The position numbers and the translations under genes were made by a program. A model generated the notes under the pieces. The model was given only the letters and a program-made list of their open reading frames with translations, had not been told where the DNA came from and ran no database searches. A DNA stretch of 64,000 nucleotides from Actinoallomurus spadix (lineage in GTDB: Bacteria > Actinomycetota > Actinomycetes > Streptosporangiales > Streptosporangiaceae). The stretch covers positions 310,001 to 374,000 of the forward strand of contig NZ_JAMXMX010000005.1 of NCBI RefSeq assembly GCF_024055725.1, given 5' to 3'. Shown here in pieces: positions 35,498 through 43,221 of this stretch; the first letter of the stretch is position 1, and each line of letters begins with the position of its first letter.

Positions 35498-36184
35498 ATG
35501 ACCGGTGAGGGAACACCAGTGGGCCGGCGCGTCGTCCTCGGCATGGTCGGCCTCGGCGCCGTGGGCGTGGCGGTCGGCGCGCGCGTGCAGAGCGGCGTGA
35601 ACCGCGCCGTCGGGCCGGTCGGCGCCCGGGTCTCGGGGCTGATCCCGGCGGCCGGCGGCTTCCGTTTCTACTCCGTGGTCGACTCGGTGCGCCGCGTCGC
35701 CCCGGCGGACTACCGGCTCACCGTCGGCGGGCTGGTGGAGCACCCGCGGACGTTCCGGTTCGCCGACCTGCGGGCGCTGCCGCAGACCCGGAGGACCGAC
35801 GACTTCCACTGCGTCACCGGCTGGACGGTGCCGGACGTCGCCTGGGCGGGCGTGGCCCTGCCCGACCTCCTGGACGTGGTGGGCGTACGGCCGGAGGCCA
35901 GGGGCGTCCGGTTCACCTCGTTCGACGGCGCGTACACCGAGACGCTCACGCTGGAGCAGGCGCGCCGCCGGGACGTGATCGTCGCCACGAGCATGCAGGG
36001 CGGTCCGGTGAGCCACGAGCACGGCGGCCCGGTGCGGATGTACGTCGCGCCGATGTACGGCTACAAGTCGATCAAGTGGCTCGGGGGGATCGACCTGGTC
36101 GACCGGGTCCGGCCGGGGTACTGGGAGACGCGCGGCTACGACGTCGACGCCTGGATCGGCCGCTCGAACGGCTACACGTCATGA
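35498..36184 (+). CDS. Molybdopterin-dependent oxidoreductase (sulfite-oxidase fold, YedY/MsrP-like)
   Basis: A 228-residue protein. The N-terminus GRRVVLGMVGLGAVGVAVGARV is a twin-arginine-type signal or anchor. The domain contains DYRLTVGGLVEHPRTFRFADLRALP and the molybdenum-coordinating Cys in DFHCVTGWTVPDVAWAGV, and ends with MYGYKSIKWLGGIDLVD, all typical of the SUOX fold. It should act outside the membrane on a sulfoxide- or sulfite-type substrate. The downstream cytochrome b gene overlaps or abuts it, giving the usual MsrP/MsrQ-like enzyme plus membrane haem partner. Start ATG at 35498; a ribosome site is not obvious. Confidence 0.88.
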   Translation: MTGEGTPVGRRVVLGMVGLGAVGVAVGARVQSGVNRAVGPVGARVSGLIPAAGGFRFYSVVDSVRRVAPADYRLTVGGLVEHPRTFRFADLRALPQTRRTDDFHCVTGWTVPDVAWAGVALPDLLDVVGVRPEARGVRFTSFDGAYTETLTLEQARRRDVIVATSMQGGPVSHEHGGPVRMYVAPMYGYKSIKWLGGIDLVDRVRPGYWETRGYDVDAWIGRSNGYTS

Positions 36185-36207
36185 CCGGGCGAAGCGAAGG
36201 AGGGTTC

Positions 36208-36945
36208 GTGATCCGCTTCGCCCGCGCCGTACGGGGCGTGCACCACGTGACAGCGCTCCTCATGCTCGTCTGCCTGGTCACCGCGGCCATGCTGTACGTT
36301 CCGGCGCTGGCCGAGGCGGTCGGCCGCCGTCACCTCGTCCGGACGATCCACGTGCTCGCCGGGTTCGGGCTGCCGGTGCCCGCGCTGCTGGGCTGGGCCT
36401 CGCGGGCGTTCCGGGAGGACGTACGCCGGCTCGACCGGTTCTCCCCCGACGACTGGCGGTGGCTGCGGGGACGGGACCGGCGGGCGACCGTCGGCGGCCG
36501 CGGGATCCACCCGGTCGGCAAGTTCAACGCGGGCCAGAAGCTGAACGCGGCGTTCGTCGCCGGGGCGATCCTCGTGATGCTCGGCACCGGGTGGATCCTC
36601 GCGTTCCCGCACCCGTGGCCGGACACCTTCCGCACCGGCGCGACCTTCGTGCACGACTGGCTGACCCTGGCGGTCTTCGCCGTGATCCTCGGCCATCTCT
36701 GGTACGCCCTCCGGGACCCCGGGGCCCTGTCCGGAATGTTCATCGGGCGCGTGACGCCGGAATGGGCGGCCCGCCATCACCCGGCCTGGCTCGACGAGAC
36801 CGCGGCGGCGGGTACGCGCGGGATGGCCGGTCCTGACCAGCCAGATCCCTCTTCGAAGGGAAATCCGGGTAGATCTGGTGAGCTCACGGCCCCCGCCGGG
36901 AACACCGAGGAGGGCAAGGACGACCTGTCCCCCCGGAGGTCTTGA
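36208..36945 (+). CDS. Cytochrome b/b6-type membrane subunit
   Basis: A 245-residue protein with four hydrophobic segments and His residues suited to haem b: HHVTALLMLVCLVTAAML, TIHVLAGFGLPVPALLGWA, AFVAGAILVMLGTGWILAF and VHDWLTLAVFAVILGHLWYAL. This resembles the formate dehydrogenase gamma/cytochrome b561 fold. It would pass quinol electrons to or from the molybdoenzyme encoded just upstream. Two starts are possible: an ATG at 36181 that overlaps the previous stop (ATGA), and the GTG at 36208 preceded by AAGGAGG, which I prefer. The C-terminal ~60 residues are a polar tail. Confidence 0.85.
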   Translation: MIRFARAVRGVHHVTALLMLVCLVTAAMLYVPALAEAVGRRHLVRTIHVLAGFGLPVPALLGWASRAFREDVRRLDRFSPDDWRWLRGRDRRATVGGRGIHPVGKFNAGQKLNAAFVAGAILVMLGTGWILAFPHPWPDTFRTGATFVHDWLTLAVFAVILGHLWYALRDPGALSGMFIGRVTPEWAARHHPAWLDETAAAGTRGMAGPDQPDPSSKGNPGRSGELTAPAGNTEEGKDDLSPRRS

Positions 36946-36970
36946 CACTTCTTCGGGGGAGGATCGAGAT
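36942..36970 (+). promoter_or_regulatory. Candidate promoter with consensus -35
   Basis: TTGACA at 36942-36947 is followed 17 bases later by CGAGAT (36965-36970). It sits at the end of the cytochrome b gene, ~60 bp before the start of the next small gene. Confidence 0.4.
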
Positions 36971-37026
36971 TGGGCGCTGAGCGGGACGCAGGTGGACTGA
37001 CATCGTCTGGTGCGAGAGGTGTCCGC

Positions 37027-37278
37027 ATGACCTCCACGCAGCTGGTCTGGCAGGCCGACGTACGAGATCCGGTGGTCGGGCGGCTCCGCCGGGAGTTCTC
37101 CTCGATCCCCGCCGACACCGTGGAGCGCTGCGTCCGCGACGTCCGGCTGCGGGCCCGGCACCTGGGCGTCGACCTGACGCCGAGGCTGGTCGAGGCGGTC
37201 GCGCGCGAGCACCTGATGTCGATGATCAAGTCCGAACCGCCCTCGGGACGCCGACCCGAACCCCTGCCGGGCGAGTAG
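37027..37278 (+). CDS. Small hypothetical protein
   Basis: An 83-residue protein starting MTSTQLVWQADVRDPVVGRLRREF, predicted mostly helical, with a basic Arg-rich middle (ERCVRDVRLRARHLGVDL) and the C-terminal LVEAVAREHLMSMIK. A GAGAGG site precedes the ATG. It resembles short actinobacterial proteins with a three-helix region but no family is firmly recognised. It stands between the cytochrome b gene and the 499-residue unknown gene; function unknown. Confidence 0.6.
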   Translation: MTSTQLVWQADVRDPVVGRLRREFSSIPADTVERCVRDVRLRARHLGVDLTPRLVEAVAREHLMSMIKSEPPSGRRPEPLPGE

Positions 37279-37399
37279 GGTGAGTGGTCGGACACTGGAC
37301 CACTAATCCCTCGCGCACCCTCCTCGGGCGCGCTTCGGGACGTACTCCGAAAAGGTAGACCGTGAGCGACCTGCGCGAGGTGGGCCCCGGGGAGGCCGG

Positions 37400-38899
37400 A
37401 TGACACGGCGCCCCACGCCGCCGCCGGACGCCGTGTTCGCCGAGATGCTCCGCGCGGCCCGTGAGCTCCTGGCCGTCCGCAGCCCTCTCGACGCCGAGTT
37501 GATCGTCAGCGAGATGCTCGGGGCCTGGTGGGGCAAGCGGCTCGTTCACGACGACGTGGAGAAGGTCATCGGGGAGGCGCTGGTCGACCACGCGGCCATG
37601 GCGCGCACGCCGGCCGCGCTGGCCCTGCTCACCGGCATCGCCGCCCTCGGCACGCCGCGGCAGGCCGCCAAGGCCGAGCGGGCCGCGCTGCCGCTGATGG
37701 AGGCCGGGGTCGCGCGCCCCGGCTGGGCCGGCCGCGTCGGGATGGTCGTCTGCGAGGAGTGCCACGTCTCCCGCGACGTCTACGGGGACCAGGACTCGAT
37801 CGTCTGCATCTACAGCTACGGCGGCGAGGAGCGCCACGCGCTGGTCGTGGTGATCGACCACAACGAGCGCGGGATGGTGGTCGACGCCTGGGTGTCCTCG
37901 CAGGTGGACAAGCTGCTCGGTCTCTGCCGCAAGGAGGCCGAGGAGAACCCCCTGATGCGGTTCGAGCCGATTCCGCCGGCGACGGCCCGCGCCCGGCTGG
38001 AGCGCGCCCTGGCGGTGACGGACGACACCGAGGACCCGCCGGTCAAGGAGACCTTCGGCAACTACCACGCGTTCGTACGGGCCCGGGTGCGCGCGCTGCC
38101 GCCCGGCGGCCGTCTCCCCGCGACCCCGGTCTTCGGCCACGACCGCCGGGCCACGATGGCGGCGCGGTTCCTCGCGTCGGACGAGGCCGAGGAGCTGTCG
38201 GACCGTTCCGCCGCGAGCCGCTGCGTCGACCGCATCATCGACTACGGCTGCGACCACGACTTCGGCCGCCCGCTGCGGGTCAGCCCGGTCAAGTGCGAGA
38301 CGTTCCTGCTGCACTGGCTGCCGCGCAAGGTGATGCTGTCGCCGGCGGAGCAGGAGGCGATGCCGCACGTGCTCGCGGCGTGGGTGCGCTGGGCGAGCCG
38401 GCGGACCGGGCTGCCCGAGGATGGCGTCCGCCAGACCCTCGACAAGGTCTGGGACATCACCGGGAAGTTCGCCAAGGCGTACCGCGATCCGACGACGTTC
38501 GGGCTCGACCGGGAGCTCTTGGAGCGGCTCCTGCCGGACGGCGACCTGGAGGCCCTCGCCCGGCGGGCGTTCGCGTTCCCCTTCCTGACCGGCGGCAACG
38601 CCGACATCGACCTGACCCGCCTGAACCCGTCCGTCGACGCGGACCGGCGCCTGCTCCTGGCGTTCGAGCACCCGGACGCCGACCCGGCGCACATCGAGGC
38701 CCACCTCCGGCTCGCCGCCCGCATCTGGGACGGCGACCCGCCGCAGCTGTGGACGGTGGCCGAGCGCCTGCTGGACCGCGGGCACGACCGGCACTCGATC
38801 CTGCACCGGTTCATGGCGATCCTCCGGGAGACCGACGGCGATCCCCGGGCGCTGCGCGCCGCGCTCCTCGCGCTCCGGGACGCCCCCGACCTGTCCTGA
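37400..38899 (+). CDS. Large hypothetical protein conserved in style with actinobacterial unknowns
   Basis: A 499-residue soluble protein with no recognised domain. The N-terminal ~110 residues are helical, with FAEMLRAARELLAVRSPLDAE and a GAWWGKRL segment. Residues ~115-170 form a beta-rich block that includes CEECHVS and VVIDHNERGMVVDAWV. A third block contains CVDRIIDYGCDHDFGRPLRVSP, then LLHWLPRKVMLSP and a helical HVLAAWVRWASRRTG. The tail LHRFMAILRETDGDPRALRAALLALRD is helical. The ATG follows GGAGG by 4 bases. Cys and His clusters could bind metal, but no catalytic motif is evident. The gene stands alone. Confidence 0.75.
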   Translation: MTRRPTPPPDAVFAEMLRAARELLAVRSPLDAELIVSEMLGAWWGKRLVHDDVEKVIGEALVDHAAMARTPAALALLTGIAALGTPRQAAKAERAALPLMEAGVARPGWAGRVGMVVCEECHVSRDVYGDQDSIVCIYSYGGEERHALVVVIDHNERGMVVDAWVSSQVDKLLGLCRKEAEENPLMRFEPIPPATARARLERALAVTDDTEDPPVKETFGNYHAFVRARVRALPPGGRLPATPVFGHDRRATMAARFLASDEAEELSDRSAASRCVDRIIDYGCDHDFGRPLRVSPVKCETFLLHWLPRKVMLSPAEQEAMPHVLAAWVRWASRRTGLPEDGVRQTLDKVWDITGKFAKAYRDPTTFGLDRELLERLLPDGDLEALARRAFAFPFLTGGNADIDLTRLNPSVDADRRLLLAFEHPDADPAHIEAHLRLAARIWDGDPPQLWTVAERLLDRGHDRHSILHRFMAILRETDGDPRALRAALLALRDAPDLS

Positions 38900-38990
38900 G
38901 GGCGGGGAACCGGCGCCGGCGTACCCGCGGCGGCCGGGAACGGACGCCGCGGGTACGCGGTAAACGGCGCGCAGTGGGCATGAAGCCGCC

Positions 38991-39785
38991 ATGACGACCA
39001 TGGAGCAACCCGCGATCCTCACCCCCTCCCAGGCCCGTGAGGTGTTCCGCACCGGTGAGACGCCGGTGACCACGAGCGGCTGGTGCCGGGGCTACGTCCA
39101 GGCGAACCTCCTCGCCGTCCCCCGCGACCTGGCCTTCGAGGCCCTGCTGTTCGCGGTGCGGAACCCGGCGGCCTGCCCGATCCTCGAGATCACCGATCCC
39201 GGCGACCCGTACGCCCGCGAGGTCGCCGCCGCCGACCTGCGGACCGACCTGCCCGCCTACCGGATCTACCAGGATGGCGCGCTCGTCGCCGAGGTGCCCG
39301 ACGTCACCGAGTACTGGCGGGAGGACCTCGTCGCGTTCCTCATCGGGTGCAGCTTCACGTTCGAGACGGCGCTCGCGACGGCGGGCGTGCCGCTCCGCCA
39401 CATCGAGCAGGGCCGGAACGTCCCGATGTACGTCACCTCGCGGGAGTGCCGGCCCGCCGGCCGGCTGGCCGGGCCGCTGGTCGTGTCGATGCGGCCGGTC
39501 CCCGCCGACCTGGTCGACGTCGCCGTCGAGGTGACCGCACGGTATCCGGCGATGCACGGTGCTCCGATCCACGTCGGCGACCCGGCGGAACTCGGCATCG
39601 CCGACCTCGCGCTCCCGCAATTCGGCGATAGCGTGGAGTTCGAGATCGGTGACGTCCCGGTCTTCTGGGCCTGCGGCGTGACGCCGCAGGCCGCGGTGAT
39701 GGCGAGTGCCCCGCCGTTCGCGATCACCCACGCGCCGGGACGGATGCTGATCACGGACCGGACCGAGGAGACCTTGGTTACATGA
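38991..39785 (+). CDS. Putative hydro-lyase, DUF1445 / D-glutamate cyclase family
   Basis: A 264-residue protein. The family pattern is clear: [26 protein letters not shown], then [53 protein letters not shown] and the C-terminal [18 protein letters not shown]1445 proteins are annotated as hydro-lyases, and a mitochondrial homologue is a D-glutamate cyclase making 5-oxo-D-proline. It is the first gene of an operon with pxpA, pxpB and pxpC, whose start overlaps its stop, so the operon may first form 5-oxoproline from D-glutamate and then hydrolyse it. Confidence 0.88.
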   Translation: MTTMEQPAILTPSQAREVFRTGETPVTTSGWCRGYVQANLLAVPRDLAFEALLFAVRNPAACPILEITDPGDPYAREVAAADLRTDLPAYRIYQDGALVAEVPDVTEYWREDLVAFLIGCSFTFETALATAGVPLRHIEQGRNVPMYVTSRECRPAGRLAGPLVVSMRPVPADLVDVAVEVTARYPAMHGAPIHVGDPAELGIADLALPQFGDSVEFEIGDVPVFWACGVTPQAAVMASAPPFAITHAPGRMLITDRTEETLVT

Positions 39786-40525
39786 TCGATCTCAATGCCG
39801 ACCTCGGGGAGGGGCTCGGCCCCTGGCGCCTCGGCGACGACCTCGCCCTGATGTCCATCGTGAGCAGCGCGAACGTGGCGTGCGGCTTCCACGCGGGCGA
39901 CCCGGTGATCATGCGCCGTACGTGCGCGGCGGCGGTGGAACGCGGCGTGGTCATCGGCGCCCAGGTGTCCTACCGCGACCTGTCCGGGTTCGGCCGCCGG
40001 GAGATGGACGTCGCCCCGGAGGAGCTGACGGCCGAGGTGCTCTACCAGATCGCCGCGCTCGACGGCATCGCCCGGGCCGAGGGCGACCGGGTCCGCTACG
40101 TGAAGCCGCACGGCGCCCTGTACAACCGGATCGTCCGCGACCCGGTGCAGGCCGAGGCCGTGGCCGCCGCCGTCGAGGCGTACGACCCGGGGCTGCCGGT
40201 GCTCACCCTTCCCGGCTCGGCGCTGCACCAGGTGACGGACCTGACGATCGTGAACGAGTGCTTCGCCGACCGCGCCTACACGCCCGCCGGCACGCTCGTG
40301 TCCCGCAGGGAGCCCGGCGCGGTGATCGAGGACGTGGCGCAGGTGACCGAGCGGGCCCTGCGGATGGCCGTCGAGGGCGTGGTCGAGGCCACGGACGGCA
40401 CGCGGATCCGGGTGGACGCCCGGTCGATCTGCGTGCACGGCGACACTCCCGGCGCCGTCGGGCTCGCGCAGGCCGTCCGCCGCTCCCTCGAAGAGGCCGG
40501 TGTCCCCCTGAAGGCGTTCGCGTGA
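39782..40525 (+). CDS. pxpA: 5-oxoprolinase subunit PxpA (LamB/YcsF family)
   Basis: A 247-residue protein starting [20 protein letters not shown], the family signature, followed by [17 protein letters not shown] and [10 protein letters not shown]. With PxpB and PxpC it forms the bacterial ATP-dependent 5-oxoprolinase that opens 5-oxo-L-proline to L-glutamate and clears this damage product. The ATG overlaps the stop of the DUF1445 gene (ATGA), and its stop overlaps the GTG of pxpB, so the three genes are tightly coupled. Confidence 0.93.
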   Translation: MIDLNADLGEGLGPWRLGDDLALMSIVSSANVACGFHAGDPVIMRRTCAAAVERGVVIGAQVSYRDLSGFGRREMDVAPEELTAEVLYQIAALDGIARAEGDRVRYVKPHGALYNRIVRDPVQAEAVAAAVEAYDPGLPVLTLPGSALHQVTDLTIVNECFADRAYTPAGTLVSRREPGAVIEDVAQVTERALRMAVEGVVEATDGTRIRVDARSICVHGDTPGAVGLAQAVRRSLEEAGVPLKAFA

Positions 40526-41181
40526 GAATCCGGCGGGCCGGCGACGCGGCGCTACTGATCGAGACCGAGGCACCGCACCGCGTGCACGCCGCCGTGCGCG
40601 CGCTCGCGCTGCCGGAGATCGTGGGCGTGGTGCCGGGGGCCCGGACGGTGCTGGTCACGGTCCGGCCCGGCACCGCGGTGGACCGCCTCGGGCCGCTGCT
40701 GGACGACCTGCGACTCCCGGAGCTCGACCAGGTCGCCGCGGAGCCGCTGTGCTTCCCGGTCGTCTACGACGGCGCGGACCTGGACGAGGTCGCCGCGCTG
40801 ACCGGGCTGTCCCGTGACGCGGTGGTCGCGCGGCACGTGAGCGCCGAGTACGTCGTCGCCTACCTCGGGTTCTCGCCGGGCTTCGGGTACCTCACCGGCC
40901 TGGACGAGACCCTGCACGTACCCCGCCGGGACTCGCCGCGCACGGCGGTGCCGGCCGGTTCGGTCGCGATCGCGGGCCCGTACGGCGCGGTGTATCCGAC
41001 GGCGTCGCCGGGCGGCTGGCGGCTGCTCGGGCGTACGACGATGACGCTGTGGGACGTCGACCGGGACCCTCCGTCGCTGCTGCAGCCCGGCACCCGCGTC
41101 CGGTTCGCCGCCGAGCGGGCGGAGGTCCGGGCGGTGACCCCGGCCGGCTCCGGGCGGGCCGCGGCCGGCGAGGTGGGGTGA
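40522..41181 (+). CDS. pxpB: 5-oxoprolinase subunit PxpB
   Basis: A 219-residue protein starting at GTG ([13 protein letters not shown]), overlapping the pxpA stop (GTGA). Family blocks are CFPVVYDGADLDEVA, VAYLGFSPGFGYLTGLDETLHVPRR, PAGSVAIAGPYGAVYP and GGWRLLGRTTMTLWD. It forms with PxpC the carboxylase-like half of the enzyme (KipI/allophanate hydrolase subunit 1 family). In some bacteria the homologue KipI inhibits a sporulation kinase, but gene order here argues for 5-oxoprolinase. Confidence 0.92.
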   Translation: MRIRRAGDAALLIETEAPHRVHAAVRALALPEIVGVVPGARTVLVTVRPGTAVDRLGPLLDDLRLPELDQVAAEPLCFPVVYDGADLDEVAALTGLSRDAVVARHVSAEYVVAYLGFSPGFGYLTGLDETLHVPRRDSPRTAVPAGSVAIAGPYGAVYPTASPGGWRLLGRTTMTLWDVDRDPPSLLQPGTRVRFAAERAEVRAVTPAGSGRAAAGEVG

Positions 41182-41190
41182 GGTGACGTC

Positions 41191-42030
41191 GTGACGATCG
41201 AGGTGCTCCGTCCCGGCCCGCTCTGCACGGTGCAGGACCTGGGCCGTCCCGGCTACGCGCACCTCGGCGTGCCGCACTCCGGGGCGGCGGACGCCGCGAG
41301 CCTGCGGCTGGCCAATCGCCTGGTCGGCAACCCGGAGGACGCCGCCGGCCTGGAGCTGACCTTCGGCGGAGCCGCGCTGCGGTTCCACGCGCCGGCGTGG
41401 ATCGCGGTGACCGGCGCGCCGGTGCGGATGACTCCCGGCGGGATGAACGCCCCCTGCCACGTTCCGGCCGGCGCCACGGTGGAGTTCGGCGTCCCGTCCG
41501 CGGGGGTCCGCACGTACGTCGCCGTCCGGGGCGGCGTCGACGTCCCGCCGGTCCTCGGGAGCCGCTCGACGGACCTGCTGTCCGGGCTGGGGCCCGACCC
41601 GCTGCGGGCCGGGGACCGGCTGGCCGTGGGACGAACGTCCGAGCCGATCATCGTGGACTGCGCGCCCGGCTACCAACCCGAGGACGAACCGGTCCTGCGG
41701 GTGCTGGCGGGGCCGCGCGACGACTGGTTCGAGAGCCTCGAACCTCTCGCCCGGGGAAGCTACGAGGTCAGCGCGCACAGCAACCGGATCGGCGTGCGCC
41801 TGGAGGGGCGGCCGCTCGTACGGCGGCGGGCGGGCGAGCTGCCGAGCGAGGGGATGGTCGTCGGCGCGCTGCAGGTGCCGCCGAACGGCCTGCCGATCAT
41901 CTTCCTCGCCGACCATCCCACGACCGGCGGCTACCCGGTCGCGGCCGTCGTCACGACCGCCGACCTGAGCCGGGCCGCGCAGCTCCGCCCGGGGCAGCGT
42001 GTCCGCTTCCGCCTGATCGCCCGTTCCTGA
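41191..42030 (+). CDS. pxpC: 5-oxoprolinase subunit PxpC
   Basis: A 279-residue protein starting at GTG (TIEVLRPGPLCTVQDLGRPGYAHLGVPHSGAADAAS). This is the biotin-dependent carboxylase-like/allophanate hydrolase subunit 2 fold, with LGSRSTDLLSGLGPDPLRAGD, SNRIGVRLEG, SEGMVVGALQVPPNGLPI and ADHPTTGGYPVAAVV. It sits 9 bp after pxpB and completes the operon for 5-oxoproline opening. A short wHTH gene follows on the opposite strand, convergent with it. Confidence 0.92.
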   Translation: MTIEVLRPGPLCTVQDLGRPGYAHLGVPHSGAADAASLRLANRLVGNPEDAAGLELTFGGAALRFHAPAWIAVTGAPVRMTPGGMNAPCHVPAGATVEFGVPSAGVRTYVAVRGGVDVPPVLGSRSTDLLSGLGPDPLRAGDRLAVGRTSEPIIVDCAPGYQPEDEPVLRVLAGPRDDWFESLEPLARGSYEVSAHSNRIGVRLEGRPLVRRRAGELPSEGMVVGALQVPPNGLPIIFLADHPTTGGYPVAAVVTTADLSRAAQLRPGQRVRFRLIARS

Positions 42031-42042
42031 CCTGTCCCGCGG

Positions 42043-42387
42043 TCAGTCGCGGGGGGACGCCGCCGGGCGGGCGCCGCGGACGTCCCAGTCGTTGTCTCCG
42101 ATGACGATCCCGTCGGCGCCGTCGACGATCATTTCGCGTTCCGCGAGGGTGCGGAGGCAGGCCCGTACGGCCTCCTCGTCCATGCCGGTGGTCGCGGCGA
42201 CGTCGCCGGCACTCATCGGCCGCCGCACGGTGGCGAGCGCCTCGTACACGATCAGCTGGTCCTCGGTCAGCGCCTGGGTGTCGCGACGGGCCAGGGCGGG
42301 GTCCGGCCCGCTCGCCCGCGGCGCCCCCTCCTGGTTCAGGGCCTCCGGATCACGGTGCGCCGCCGGTCCGCCTTCGGGTCCGTTCAT
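42043..42387 (-). CDS. Small winged-helix-like protein
   Basis: A 114-residue protein with a disordered N-terminus (~35 residues, Gly/Pro/Asp-rich). The ~60-residue winged-helix-like part has LTEDQLIVYEALATVRRPMSAGDVAATTGMDEEAVRACLRTLAEREMIV. This would bind DNA or mediate protein contacts; no effector domain is present. The ATG follows AGGAGGG. It converges with pxpC and is divergent from the DUF5709 gene. It could be a regulator of either, but nothing in the sequence shows a site. Confidence 0.7.
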   Translation of the reverse strand: MNGPEGGPAAHRDPEALNQEGAPRASGPDPALARRDTQALTEDQLIVYEALATVRRPMSAGDVAATTGMDEEAVRACLRTLAEREMIVDGADGIVIGDNDWDVRGARPAASPRD

Positions 42388-42545
42388 GAGAGCCCTCCTG
42401 GTCGATCTCGGGTCGCCGACGACATGTCCGGGTGCCCGTGACGCGCCGTCTCAAACCTCCCCCAAAGCCTCCGCTCGAAGGTGAGAACGGTCGATTCGTG
42501 GGCATGGGCGGGGAGTCGACCGCAATGAGGACGATGGAGACACCG

Positions 42546-42998
42546 ATGACACATCCACATCCGGATCCCGATCCGTACTCGGAGTTCGAGGAGGAGGGGA
42601 TCCCCGACCTGGAGGACTCCTACCCCCAGCGGCAGTGGGCGGAGGACCCGCAGCGCGCGCCGGTTCCCCGGGACGAGCCCGTCGGCCTCGAGGAGTTCGG
42701 GACCACCGCCGAGGAGCAGCGGGAGGGCGAGTCCCTGGACCGGCGGTTGAGCAGGGAGCAGCCCGACCCGGCGCTCGGCGTCCCGCACCGGGGCGAGGAC
42801 CGGCCGGAGTCGGACGAACGCGAGTTCGACCAGGTCCGGGAGGAGGAGGTGCCGCGCCGGGCCGGCCGCCTGGTCGAGCCGGACGAGGGCGTCCGTACCG
42901 ACACGGAGAAGGACGCCATCGCCGAGGACGTCGGCCCCGACATGGCGGGCTTCTCGCCCGAGGAGCAGGCCATGCGCGTCGAGGACGAGGGCCCCTGA
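42546..42998 (+). CDS. DUF5709 family acidic disordered protein
   Basis: A 150-residue, strongly acidic, low-complexity protein. It begins MTHPHPDPDPYSEFEEEGIPDL and contains short conserved blocks: YPQRQWAEDPQRAP, EQREGESLDRRLSREQPDP, RRAGRLVEPDEGVRTDTEKDAIAEDVGPDMAGFSPEEQAM. This is the DUF5709 pattern. Family members are often found near stress genes; their function is unknown. It lies just upstream of the catalase operon region, separated by a repeat array. The ATG at 42546 has GGAG 6 bases before it; the frame extends further upstream. Confidence 0.82.
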   Translation: MTHPHPDPDPYSEFEEEGIPDLEDSYPQRQWAEDPQRAPVPRDEPVGLEEFGTTAEEQREGESLDRRLSREQPDPALGVPHRGEDRPESDEREFDQVREEEVPRRAGRLVEPDEGVRTDTEKDAIAEDVGPDMAGFSPEEQAMRVEDEGP

Positions 42999-43068
42999 CC
43001 CCACCGCTCCGGCCGCCCCCTCTCCCGCCGCGCCGGCGGGCCCCACGGGCGCGGCGGGGCCGCGCTCC

Positions 43069-43178
43069 AAGCCCGCGTAGCACGCTCTGCGAGGTCGTAC
43101 ATCAGGCCCGCGGAGCACGCTCTGCGGGGCCGGACATTAGGTTCGTGGATCGCGCTTAGCGAGGTCCTGAACGGACAT
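43069..43178. repeat. Three 35-bp tandem repeats upstream of the catalase gene
   Basis: Copies begin at 43069, 43104 and 43139 (the last diverged). Each contains a near-palindrome such as GCGGAGC-AC-GCTCTGC. The array ends ~45 bp before the catalase start and looks like a regulator-binding array. Confidence 0.65.
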
Positions 43179-43221
43179 GGCTCCCTCTGACCGGTCGTTA
43201 CGAGACCCTCGGAGGGACGTC

